A stretch of 64,000 nt of DNA from Sphaerolaimus hirsutus (Eukaryota; Nematoda; Chromadorea; Monhysterida; Sphaerolaimidae), in NCBI GenBank assembly GCA_964036195.1, contig OZ038457.1:27195533-27259532 (forward strand), written 5' to 3'. Of this stretch, positions 35,601 through 46,050 are shown in pieces (the first letter of the stretch is position 1; the number at the start of each line of letters is the position of its first letter). The notes under the pieces were generated by a model that had not been told where the DNA came from, ran no database searches, and was given only the letters and a program-made list of their open reading frames with translations. A program made the translations under genes and the position numbers.

Positions 35601-38600
35601 CTGGCGCCATTAGTAGGCACCACGCCATGGCGCGATTGGCGTTGGCGCCAGCGCCATGGAACGCTGTTTATGTATATAAATATACATACAAAACAGCAAA
35701 AAGCACAACATTGAGTGTATTTATAGCGATTGGCGGCCACATGGAGCAAATCTGATGATAATACCTTATGTATGGCAAAGAATGCGCGCATGCGCGCAAA
35801 AATTTTTACGTTGACGTTTGAAAAAGTCGCATTTTCCGGTCACTTTCTGGTCTCGCCCCGGGAAGGGGGGGGGGCTGCAGCCCCCCCCCGCCCCCCCCCC
35901 CTGGATACGGCCCTGATCCAGTGTGCTGTACACAGACATCTGTGCAATAGCTGGGCGATTGGGGGTGGAGTATCACCCACCCAACCACTAACGATGGCAA
36001 ACCTCCCAGAAAAAAGTATTGAAATTTTTAAGTGTTTTTTATAAAATGAATTTTCGAATTTTTTCACAAATTAATTTTCGAATTTTTGAATTTAATTTTC
36101 AAATTTTCAAATCTTTTTTGGCAATTTTCGAATTTTTTTAGAAAAATATTGAATTTGAAGCTTAAAACACAGTATTTGGACTGTTTTCATGTTTGGAGCC
36201 CCTTTTAACCTTAATTTCACTGTAACTGAAGCATGACATGACAGTTTCACTCCACTTTTCCATGACAAATGGTAGAAACACTTACCGTATTTCCTCGCAT
36301 TACCCCCCGGGGAGTTTATTTTTTCAGAGTGGAAATTTTGAGGGGGGTTAAACGACGGGGTGTATTTCGAGGGGGGGGGGGGGTTAATAAATTCATAGTG
36401 CCCATTTTGAGGGGGTATTTCGAGAGGGGGGTATTGCAAGGGGGTATTTCGAGGAAATACGGTATGTGGATCAGCTTGCACCATTTTCGCTGGGGCTGAA
36501 TGTCTTCCAAAAAACGTTTGTGTGACTGCCCCTCGGAAGACCCGTGAGCGATTTTTTGAACTGGCATCTGTATCCGCGGAAGTAGTTCGCCGCGGTTCTT
36601 TCTAATTGTTTGGGCGGCTATGTGCAGTGTGCACTCCTAAACGGATTTGATGGGGTCCACCGCTGCGCCACGGACGCCATTTCAACGTTTTTTTCATTAC
36701 ATGAGATTTTTTCAGACCCAGCGCATATCAATTGTCGCTTTATTTAGCACGCTGAACTTAAGACTGTGTTTTGTCGCCTTGAATTACCTGAAAAATTCGA
36801 AAACTATTTTTGAATTTTCGAATTTTCGAATTTTTTTAAAAATAAATCGATTTTAAGTGTTTTTTCCAGGGGTGAAAAAAAATTCGAAAATTATGAAAAA
36901 AAATATTTTCGAATTTTCAAATCTTTTTTTGCCATCGTTACCAACCACCCAATGCCATGGTAGAACCCTGGCACAATTCGAATCCCATTGTTAACGAAAA
37001 AATTTTTTGACTTTCCCTATGATATGCACATAAACACAACAAAAAAACTGAAACAAAATGTCCAGCGTGCTCGATTCATAACCAACATTGGGCCGGGGAA
37101 TGGAATCGATACAAGTGATTCCAGTGACAATGGTGCATAGGCGGCGCAAGGTCCCAATTTGTGCTTGTGACATTCACAATCACATTGGCCAAAATTTGAC
37201 ATTGTGGCACTTTTTACTAGTTAAACATAGATTATGATGCTTTTTGTTTGTATTTCTGCTTGTGACACCAAAAATTCCGCTTGTGACATTCACAAGCGCA
37301 CAAGCACTTACGCCGCCTATGCAATGGTGATGCAAACAACAAGGGGGCTGATAACTCACACCACAATGACTCAGATGGGAAAGAGGTTTGTTTATATGTT
37401 AACCTATTGACTATATTTTTTTACTGTGTTTGTCGGTCAATTAGATTTTTTGTTGTTGTGGTATCTAGATATCTATACTACGCGGTAGGGTTCAAACGGG
37501 ATTGACTTTTAAGGATCGGGATCGGGATTGGTTTTTTGAGGTTTTTGGATCGGAATTGTTTTTTTGAGATTTCGGGATCGGGATTGGGATTGGCCTTTTG
37601 GGATCGGGATTGGCCTTTTGAGATTTCCATGCCCATGGAACAGAGATATAGAGGGAGGTTGGGAAATGTGCAAATTTTTTGCAAACTGCATACAAAATGG
37701 TCCTTAGTAAGTACCATTTCTGGCACCTTTTGTGTCTGTGAATTTTTCCGGGATCGGGATCGGGATTGGGGCATTTTTTTCGGGATTGGGATTGTGATTT
37801 TCAAAGTCTCAGGATCGGGATCGGGATTGGCTTTTTCAAATTTCGGGATCGGGATCGGGATTGAGGTTTCGGGATCGGGATCGGGATCCCGTTTGAACCC
37901 TACTACGCGGACAGCACAGTATGCATCTGCACATATTTATGTCTTACACACCAACACAATACTTATGAACACACTTTCACAAAAGACAAGGCAAGGTTGT
38001 ACAACCAACATGCTTCATGCCTGAAATCATTTTTTATCCTTTTTGTAGAGCTTTATTTTAACAATGGTAACATCATGATAGAGTGTTTACCTAAGATAAA
38101 TCCATAGCATGCAGTGCGCAGAGTATACACTTGCGTAGTTTTTTGGTTTGGATGAAAAGAAAGCATAGTAAAAGTCCCCATGCATTCTATCAGTTTTTAT
38201 TGTGATAAATTAATGGGTCACAATTGCACATCTCTCCTAAATTGACAACACTGATATCTCCAGGAAAAATGTCTTTAGCCCTTTGATTTTTCTGATTCAA
38301 TGGCGAACCAAACATTAAATATGGGTCACTGAGGCGTGGAACTCATACATAGGGAGAGTCATTGTGTTGACCCCCTACAGTAGAAATTTGGTCTCCCTCC
38401 TGCGTACATAGTCAATATTTCCTTAACCGTGAACACAGCACCTTCCGCGATTTTTCTGTTGCTTTTTTACATTTTGCTAAATGGGCTTGGCTGTGAGCTA
38501 GCACGGTGCCAACATTTCGTTTTGTTCATAAAGTCAAAAATACACACCATGCCGGGTCGATAATTGTCTGCCGACCGAAGGCAGATGATTGTGAACATGA

Positions 38601-41205
38601 TGAGAAATCAGTTGAGTGCAGAGTATCAAGTCCACCGCGTATACCATTTTGAAAATAAATTCGTAGAGTGATGAATATTCGAGCAGCGCATCGTTTTTTC
38701 ACATCACATCACAGACTTTTTCATCATTTTAACATGTTTTTTCCTTGTTTGACCGTTTTCAGAAAAAGGCTAGACTTTTTTCCACCGGGAATTTGACTTT
38801 GGATGGCTGTCAAATGAGCAGCAATGCACCCAGAAAGCTAAAAATTGACATGCGGCATAAAGGCACCTTAATCTTCAATAATTCATCCCATGTATACCCT
38901 GGCACAGGTCGCACATAAGCAGGGGAGACATTGAATTTTTTTGTTCCCGATCAGGAGGCTAAAGACATTTTTCCTGGAGTGAAAGTTGATACATGTAATT
39001 AATGCAAAAAAATTTTAAGGGGAGTTATTCAAAGTAGTAGCTGATAATATTTGAAACAGTGGTTAGAAAGACCCTGAGCCAGTGCACATCTAAACCTTTA
39101 CTCAAGTAGACCCACCACTCATCTAATTCTACCCACTACACATGTATACCCACTACACATCTATATCCCCATAGCCTTTGCAACATGCACAGCCAAGCAG
39201 CACACACATGTGCCATGCCAATGGAGGGCATTATCATGTTCATGTCATGGCTGGTGGTGCAGCCCATGGCAGCAAACATGGAGGGCACATTTGGCAGCCG
39301 ATGGCTAGTGGCTTACCCATCCAAGGATTTAGATCAGATGGCAACTGTTGTGTAAATACATCAAGTGTATGTGCAGAGTGGATAATGATCTGGTAACGAT
39401 AAATGATCTAAATCCTCTGATGGATAAGCCACCAGGTGCCAAATGTGCACTTGATGTTTCCATGCTGTGCCAGCCATTGCCAGCATAGCACATGTTTTGT
39501 GTGTGTGCTGCTTGGCAGTACATGGTCATGCAGTGCACACTGTAGCCTGTGGGGGTATAGATGTGTAGCAGTATAAATACATGTGTAGTGGGTAGAATGA
39601 GATGAGTGGTGGGTCTACACGAGTAGCGGGTTCAGATGTGTACTAAGCCTCGGCTGTTAAAATGCATAATACCAAGAGACCATATTAATGTGCATATTTA
39701 TTTAAATAGAAGCATGGTAAAAATGCTTGACAAGATGCACATTTAGGCAGCAACAGTAAGTGAACAAGGGAGTGAACAGGTGCCAAATTACAGTGCAGCA
39801 GACGCAGATGTTGATGTGAACAAGTTGGCAAAGAACTACTTTAGACAAAACAAACTGAAAGGTTGGATTCGGTGTTTAGCTAATGATTTCAGTTGCAAAT
39901 TGTTGTCAGAATTTAGTTATTTTGTGTTGTATTTGGTTTCGAAATCAAGATGCCTGGGTCAACTCTGCAAAAAGACTGAAAAAGTATTTACAACAAGGAA
40001 GAGTGAAATTTAAGTGCTATTCAGGTCAATACCAAAGTAACATCTGTTCATTCAGAAATCAACCTCCTCTTTCAAAAATCTACTTATCACTTGACTAGTG
40101 ATGTAAAAATAAGTGCCAGACTTATTGCTTGCCTCTGTTCTAGCAGAGTTGCGAAAGTGTATTTACACTTACCCGAAATACCCAGGTAAATGGGTATTTA
40201 TATTTACACTTACACTTTCATAAAATACCCATACACTTTTTTTACACTTTCCTGGGCAAAATACCCGGGTACAGAAAGTGTATTTTTTTCTTTCAGATAG
40301 CTCTGTTTTATGCTTTTGAAAAAGCATAAAATAGAGTCATGTACAAAAAATGCATTGAATGTAGAAAATATGGCAAATGTACAAACTAGCCTTTGATCAG
40401 TACTCATGGTATTCTACAGTTTCATCATACTTTTGTAAAAAGGACAAGGTCAATGGAAGTTCACCAACTGGACACAAAGTCAACTTTTGCATTGACATTT
40501 GCTGCATGTCCATTCTTGCATTTAAACAGTGTTTATCGCATTGCGTTATCAGTAAAATATCAACACTGAAAAACTGCCATTATTAGGGAACTTCAGTATT
40601 TGTTACAGACTGAAATGTTTCATAAAAGGTTGTAAAATGTGAAATAATGCATGAAAATGAAAAATAAATTGATCTAAAGGTGAGAACAGTGGTGTTTTCT
40701 AATGCACAACAGTGAGAGCTCTTTCTCACAAAGTTTTTACACTTACACTTTCCTAGGTATTTTTAAAGTACCTTACACTTTTAGTATCCATACTTAAAAT
40801 TTGGAAAGTGTATTTACACTTACACTTACACTTTCCAAAAATACCGGTATTTTAACAACTCTGTGTTCTAGTCAAGTTTCCTCTTGCAGAATTGATGAAA
40901 CCAGTTGATTTGAGTCTTTATTATTTATATCACACCTAGGTAGTTATTTAATGAAAAACTGAATATCTCCCAGTCTAAAAAAATTTTCTTCAGAATTCAA
41001 CCAATCAATGAGTAATATGGCAACTTATCCAGATGTAGCAACTACAAATAGAATTACAGTGATGTACAAAAATAAGGATCCTGAACTAATTCACGTTCTC
41101 AGATGGATTGTAAAGGACATGAAATACCAAAATATCCGTGATCTTGATGGTGATGTTGCCGCGATTATGGATAAAAAGAAATTATCTTATAAATGGTGGA
41201 TGTGA
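32627..41205 (+). CDS. Ser/Lys-rich charged-helix protein with CEP104-like tandem helical repeats
   Basis: Proposed exons: 32627-32778, 33009-33114, 33362-33417, 33595-33701, 33785-33910, 33991-34153, 34874-35023, 35086-35229, 35306-35369, 36964-37132, 37297-37385, 39747-39861, 39950-40024, 40994-41205; 575 residues in one frame. Residues about 100-235 are acidic Ser clusters mixed with Lys-rich runs (SSSSSSGSED, KKTKTKKSKDRR), typical of disordered, phosphorylated linkers. Exons 7-9 encode charged helices with two UVR-like motifs, EALEKDKYKNAQHLKD and VAVEKEDYKRAHEMKK. The second closely resembles CEP104 (AVEKEDYDLAKEKK), a cilium-tip and centrosomal protein, in the same order and spacing. 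The CEP104 jelly-roll N-terminus and TOG domain were not seen, so orthology is unproven. The C-terminal exon (MYKNKDPELIHVLRW, ending KWWM) is unrecognised. Intron 3 is an introner; the acceptor of intron 1 is the edge of a sister element. Exon 10 is interrupted by a hAT-like insertion. The start of the exon near 39950 and the 36964 acceptor are the weakest joins. Confidence 0.6.
32832..33008 (+). mobile_element. Sister introner family element B2 supplying a 3' splice site
   Basis: Left edge CTG-GGGCTAATTCCACC; right edge ACTCGTGGAATTGGCAC-CAG. The final CAG is the acceptor of the proposed exon at 33009. The donor (GTTGAT, 32779) lies outside the element, so the element forms only the 3' part of the intron. 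Confidence 0.55.
33418..33594 (+). mobile_element. Introner-type element A3, exactly one intron of the Ser/Lys-rich gene
   Basis: The 177-bp segment starts GTGCCACTCTCATACCCTG and ends GGTCTGGGACTGCCCC then CAG. It is flanked on both sides by CAG (exon ends ...AGCAG; right copy 33592-33594). Interior words (AAATGCCCTGGAAAATGT, GACATGTTTCATGAC, TTTAGACACTTTGTATGACAT) match A1 and A2. Splicing it out keeps the frame across SR|SRKPPQKK. Confidence 0.82.
34316..34846. mobile_element. hAT-like element with AATCCCGATCCCGA arrays
   Basis: TAGGGTTCAAACGGGATTCC left, GTTTGAACCCTA right, flanks CTTTTGGA and CCTTTGGA (7 of 8). Inside intron 6 of the Ser/Lys-rich gene, just before the acceptor at 34873. 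Confidence 0.82.
35477..35915. mobile_element. hAT-like CAGGGACGTATACAGG element
   Basis: CAGGGACGTATACAGG left, GGATACGGCCCTG right, perfect ATCCAGTG duplication. GGCGCCATTAG words inside and long G/C runs. Same family as 20774-21209 and 63256. Confidence 0.87.
35989..36940. mobile_element. hAT-like TAACGATGGCAAA element with TTCGAATTTT words
   Basis: TAACGATGGCAAACC left, TTTGCCATCGTTA right, perfect CCAACCAC duplication. The arms are AATTTTCGAATTTT words. A CCGTATT element (36285-36462) is inserted inside. Confidence 0.87.
36285..36462. mobile_element. TA-flanked CCGTATT element, short full copy
   Basis: TA-CCGTATTTCCTCGCATTACC ... GGTATTTCGAGGAAATACGG-TA; 178 bp with a 13-G run. Nested in 35989-36940. 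Confidence 0.8.
37136..37321. mobile_element. Small hAT-like element inserted in an exon
   Basis: Ends CATAGGCGGCGCAAGG...CTTACGCCGCCTATG with a perfect CAATGGTG duplication (37128-37135, 37322-37329). The duplication lies in open coding sequence (SDSSDNG, then GDANNKGADNSHH). Unspliced it gives a stop two codons in. A GT at 37133 and an AG at 37296 would remove most of it in frame, leaving about ten element-derived residues. Confidence 0.82.
37486..37902. mobile_element. hAT-like element with GGGATCGGGATTGG arrays
   Basis: TAGGGTTCAAACGGGATTGAC left, ATCCCGTTTGAACCCTA right, perfect CTACGCGG duplication. Third full copy of this family, after 22067 and 34316. Confidence 0.87.
38262..38985. 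repeat. Foldback repeat
   Basis: TCTCCAGGAAAAATGTCTTTAGCC on the left mirrors GGCTAAAGACATTTTTCCTGGAG on the right. The arms extend about 60 bp and the centre shows no coding frame. Confidence 0.6.
39072..39645. repeat. Foldback repeat with TACCCACTACAC words
   Basis: TGCACATCTAAACC...TAGACCCACCACTCATCT on the left mirrors AGATGAGTGGTGGGTCTA... on the right. Inner arms GGTGGCTTATCCATC against GATGGATAAGCCACC are also complementary. No target duplication identified. Confidence 0.65.
40144..40863. mobile_element. hAT-like element with CAGAGTTGCG ends
   Basis: CAGAGTTGCGAAAGTG left, TTTAACAACTCTG right, perfect TGTTCTAG duplication. Words TTTACACTTACACTTTCC fill the ends. In the last intron of the Ser/Lys-rich gene. 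Confidence 0.87.
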
Positions 41206-42038
41206 AATAATGAACACATTTGAAACTAATTTGAAAATCTATGCAATTTACTTTGGAAAATCAAATATGTTTTGTCGCCCCACACACTAGTTTACTAAAG
41301 CGGCGTTTACACTGCAAAATGTGCCGACAAATCAAAAAGTGAAAAAGTTCCATAAATCCAGAATAAAGTTCCATATCTGCGAGAAAAAACAGGTCAGTAT
41401 ACTCACTAGTTAGGTGCACTCACATGCCAAATTTCAAATAAATCGGCCTTTTTGTTCCAGAGTTATAAGAATTTTAAAAATTTCACGTTGTCGGTTCGCT
41501 TTTTTTGATCGAAAAAATCTTGTTGTCGGCACAAGCTTTTGATTGGCGACAATGCGGCGATGAGCGCTTGTCGTCACAAGAAAAAAAATGTTTTCATCGG
41601 AGCCTGATTTTTGTTGTCAATTGTCGCCACGAGCTGCGAACGTGTTTTTTTCATTTTTTTGTGACGACAATGAGTAAATTTTACAACAGGCACTGGAGTT
41701 TTATTACAGCGTTCATTCAAGTGTAATTAAGCAAGTAAGTAGCGGAGTTAGTGATTGGTGGAATGTATAATGCATATACACTATATTTAAATTGATTACT
41801 GTATGCATAAATGGATCAAAAAACAACATACTGTATTTTCTTGAATTCCCCCCTTCCTTTAATAAACCTTCCTTTGAAATTAACCCCCCCCCCCCTCTCA
41901 GGACCACTATGAAACAATCACCCCCGGGGGGTATTTCGAGGAAATACAGTATAGCCAAAGTTGCTGAAAATAGGCAATAATGAACATGCACTACTGATTT
42001 TGGAGGAGAAAGTCTATATAAAATATGAAAAATAGCTA

Positions 42039-42455
42039 CCGTATATCCTCGAATAAGTCCCCCGGGGAGTTATTTTTTCGTCATAGTTTTTGAGGAGGGA
42101 GTTTTTCAAGGGTGGGGAGTTATTCAAGGGAGGGAGTTATTTTTTCCTCATAGCTTTCAGGAAAACTTGCATGTAGATAGGTGTGTATACACTGCGTAAT
42201 ACACACTGTGCATCTGCTTTCGCTGCCATATGCTAACATCCTTTGTATTTTTTTGTCTCACACACTGCACTGCATTTGCATTTCGTTTTTTTTTCACTTG
42301 TTCCAGTATCGTCTTCACCCATCACAGAGGGGGGAGTTATTCAAGGGTGGGGAGTTATTCCAGGGGGGAGTTATTTTTTCGTCAATGTTTTTGAGGGGGG
42401 AGTTATTCAAGGGTGGGGAGTTGTTCAAGGGGGGGTCTTATTCGAGGATATACGG
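42039..42455. mobile_element. TA-flanked CCGTATATCC element
   Basis: TA-CCGTATATCCTCGAATAAG ... TTATTCGAGGATATACGG-TA, a subfamily of the CCGTATT elements with AGTTATTC words. A decayed relative spans about 7705-8395. Confidence 0.75.
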
Positions 42456-42854
42456 TAGGTAGATAGCTGGCTTATTTTGGTGGGGGGGGCGGGTTAGGGG
42501 ATAGCGGATTTGGGGGGGGGGCAGCCCCCCCCCCCCCTTTCCTACTCCTGCCCTGTTCTAACATAACACAGTCATTGTTTTTAACATGTGTTCCGCATTG
42601 CCTGGATCACAGACAACAGATTTTGTCATTTATGTTCTCTTTACACTCAGTATGGTTTTTTTAGGGGAGTTTATAATTTTTACTGGCCATTTTGAGGGGG
42701 TATTTTGAGGATATATGGTAAAATTCTATCTCTCTGGAAAGAACCAGGAGAAATAAATATATTAAGTACAAATAAATATAAGATTTTTTATATTTTAGAT
42801 TATTATCTTTTATTATGGCTGAAAAAGACAAGAAATAGAAGGGCAGGTAAAAGT

Positions 42855-43352
42855 CAGGGGTCTCCTAGGGGGGACTGGGGGGGGGGCTGCCCCCCCCCAA
42901 ATCCGCCAGCTATCTATCTATCCCTGAGGCCGCTCAGCTATCTATCTATCCCAAGGCAAAATTTTTGGCTACTACCCCCAAAGACCCCCCCCCCCCCAAA
43001 TCGCTCAGCTATCTATCTATCTGGAGTGGTTTTTGAGAAATTTTGCCCCAATTTTCGCTAAAAATCATCTATTTTCGCACCTTTTTATAGTTTTTCACCT
43101 TCAAAATCATGCTCTCCGGCTATATGCATGGTGATATGCCTGTTTTTAGCCATTTTAAACCTACTTTTGGTCACTTTTAACCGATTATTAGCGATTTTTT
43201 CCCTTTTTGGCCTTCTATGCACTGAAAAAGCCTATATATTTTGCCCCCGCGAGCCCCCCCACGCCCCCCCCCCAGAAAATTTTTTCAGCTATCTATCCCT
43301 CCGGAGGAGCGATTTGCTATCTATCCAGCCCCCAAAATCTTGGAGACCCCTG
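42855..43352. mobile_element. hAT-like element carrying GATA words
   Basis: CAGGGGTCTCCTAGGGGGG left, CTTGGAGACCCCTG right, perfect GTAAAAGT duplication. The arms contain AGCTATCTATCTATCC words and long C runs. Partial relatives are at about 5300-6540 and 26423-27130. Confidence 0.85.
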
Positions 43353-43474
43353 GTAAAAGTTGACAAAATAAATAAAAGGGCTACCTTCTATTAGGAGAAA
43401 TACAGTACTGCATTTAGCTTACCAAGAAATAGTATTCATTATAATTCCAGAAAATCTCTCCCAAAAATATAATA

Positions 43475-44728
43475 CTGTATTTCCTCAAATTACACCCCAG
43501 GGGGTTTATTTTTTCAGAGTGGCAGTTTTTTTTTTGGGGGGGGGGGTTAAAACAAGGAGGATATTTCTGGGGCGGGTTATTATTTCACCAGAAATTTCTT
43601 GAATTCCCAGTACTAATTTGTTGTCTGTCATGTACGCAGACAAAGTGCTTGTATGCGTACAGAAAAATGTAACAATGACTGCCATGTATAAGAGTCTACG
43701 GACCTAATTACAGGAGTCTTGTAGATTTAGAACCCCGTGGGGGTTCAGATAGATAGTAAATCGTTCCTCTGGAGGGATAGATAGCTGTTAAAATTGACGG
43801 GGGTGGGCGGGCGGGTTTGGGGGGATTCAATATATAGGCTATTTTAAGGTTAAGAAGCTAAAAAAAGGGAAAATCACTAAAAATAGGTGAAACATAGCTT
43901 AAAATAGGTTAAGAGTAGGTACAAATAGGTACAGATAAGCACTTAAATAGACAAAAATAGCTGAAATTAGGTGATACGACACACATTGATGCTTTTGAAG
44001 GTGAAAATACATAAGTAGGTATGAAAAGAGGCGATTTTGAGTGAAAATCAGGGTAAATTTCTCAAAAATTCTCCAGGATAGATAGCCGGATATTTTGGGG
44101 GGGGGGGTTCAGGGGACAGTAGCCAAAAATTTCGCTTCAGGATAGATAAATAGATAGCTGAGGGGGTTACCCCCAAAATTCTCCAGCTATCTATCTATCC
44201 CGGAGGCCGCTCAGCTATCTATCTATCCCGAGGCGAAATTTTTGGCTACTATCCCCTGAACCCCCCCCCCCCCCAGAATCGCCAGCTATCAATCTATCCT
44301 GGAGCGATTTTTGAGAAATTTACCCTAATTTTCACTCAAAATCGCTACTTTTCATACCTATTTATATATTTTCACCGTCAAAATCATCAATGTGTTTGTC
44401 TTATTGCACATTTTCAGCTATGTTTAGCTATTTATGTGCTTATGTACCTATCTGTACCTACTCTTAACCTATTTTTAGCTATGTTTAACCTATTTTTAGC
44501 GATTTTTTCCCCTTTTTTAGCTTATAAACCTCAAAATAGCTTATATATTGAACCCCCTCCAACCCCCCCATTTTTTCAGCTATCTATCCCCAGAGGAGCA
44601 ATTTACTATCTATCTGAACCCCCGCGGGGGTCCAAATCTACAAGACCCCTGCTGAAGATAGATAGCTGGAGGGAGGGTTTATAATTTCATAGCAGCCATT
44701 TTGAGGGGGGTATTTCAAGTAAATATGG
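43475..44728. mobile_element. CCGTATT-family element interrupted by a GATA-word element
   Basis: TA-CTGTATTTCCTCAAATTAC left, TTTCAAGTAAATATGG-TA right (mutated ends). The middle (43727-44651) is a foldback with CAGGAGTCTTGTAGATTT / AAATCTACAAGACCCCTG ends and GATAGATAG words. Confidence 0.6.
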
Positions 44729-45106
44729 TATAATTCAATCTCCCTGGAAAAATATACAGGAGAAAATACAAAAAAAAGTAAGATTTTTTATCTTTGCTTA
44801 TAGGCATTTAACGATGGCAAAAAAAGATTCAAAAATTTGAAAAACGTTTTCTAAATTTTTGATTTTTTTTGGACTTTTCAAATTTTTGAGCATGAGGTGA
44901 AAAAAATACATAAAAATAAATTTATTTTCAAAAAATTCAAAAATTTGAAAATTCATATATTTTTGAATATATATATATATATATATTTTTATGAATATTC
45001 ATATTCATATATTTTTATAGAAAAGTGTTTTTGAATTTTTTCAGCATTTTTGGATGAAAATACATATTTCATTCAATGAAAATGTCAATTTTGCAAGAAT
45101 CCATCT

Positions 45107-45747
45107 GAGGCGTTCTATTCTAAATCTCGACAAGTCCAAAATATGAAAATTTCGAGTTAGGCCCGGAAACGTCATCTGGGGCTACTTCTGCACATTTTTC
45201 ATCATTTTCCATAAATTTTTTGACCTCACATGCCCATATGGCAAAGTGCCAAATCTGACATTTTTGGGGAAAAATGCAAAAAGTTTGGGCAAGAAGTCAA
45301 CAAGTCCACTTAGTTTTGGGCTAAAAAGTGACGAGTCCATCCTCCGCTTCCTTTTTTATGGGAAAAAAACACAAGAAATGTGATAAGTCCACTACGGAAA
45401 CCGATTTCTAAAGGGCGACAAGTCCATAATTTTCCCATAAGGCAGCCTCGGCATCCCCGGGAACAAAAATGTTCTCGCATGCAAGAAGGCGACAAGTCCA
45501 TTTCCCTCCCCGAAACAGTTTTGCTCTGACCGAATGGAATTTTATGGACACCCCATTTTTCACATATACGTTGAGATTAGGGGCTGAAAATTTGACACTT
45601 TATTATCAACATATGGAACTTTATGAAAACCATGAGAGAGCCAAATTGGACATGCACCATGGGCCTGGAATTGGATTGGAAACTTAAAATGCAATTTACT
45701 CAAAATCACATTTTGTGGACTTGTTGACTTTTAGAATTAGACGCCTC
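45107..45747. mobile_element. GAGGCGTC-type element, ATCT duplication
   Basis: GAGGCGTTCTATTCTAAA left, TTTTAGAATTAGACGCCTC right, flanked by ATCT at both sides. Nested in a TAACGATGGC element (about 44810-46050). Confidence 0.75.
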
Positions 45748-46050
45748 ATCTGTAGGTGCAGAACAAAACTGTGTGGATGTACCTGCGGTAACAGCTTTGA
45801 AGCTGTAAAATCTAAAGGTGTATTTAAAGTTCACCAGAAAAATTCAAAAATGCAGTAATTTTAAGGAAAACATTCGAAAAGTGACCAAAAAGATTCAAAA
45901 ATTCGAAAAGTATTAAAAAAGATACAAAAATTTGAAAACTAAATTCAAAAATTTGAAAACCAATTTCAGAAAAAAATTGTAATTCAAAAATCATTTTTGA
46001 AAAAACACTTTAAAAATTTAAATACTTTTTCCAGAGGGTTTGCCATCATT

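Noticed and set aside
40887..40940. Extra coding exon after CTTGCAG
   Set aside because: It runs into TAG with no usable donor, and the sequence resembles a decayed B-family element end.
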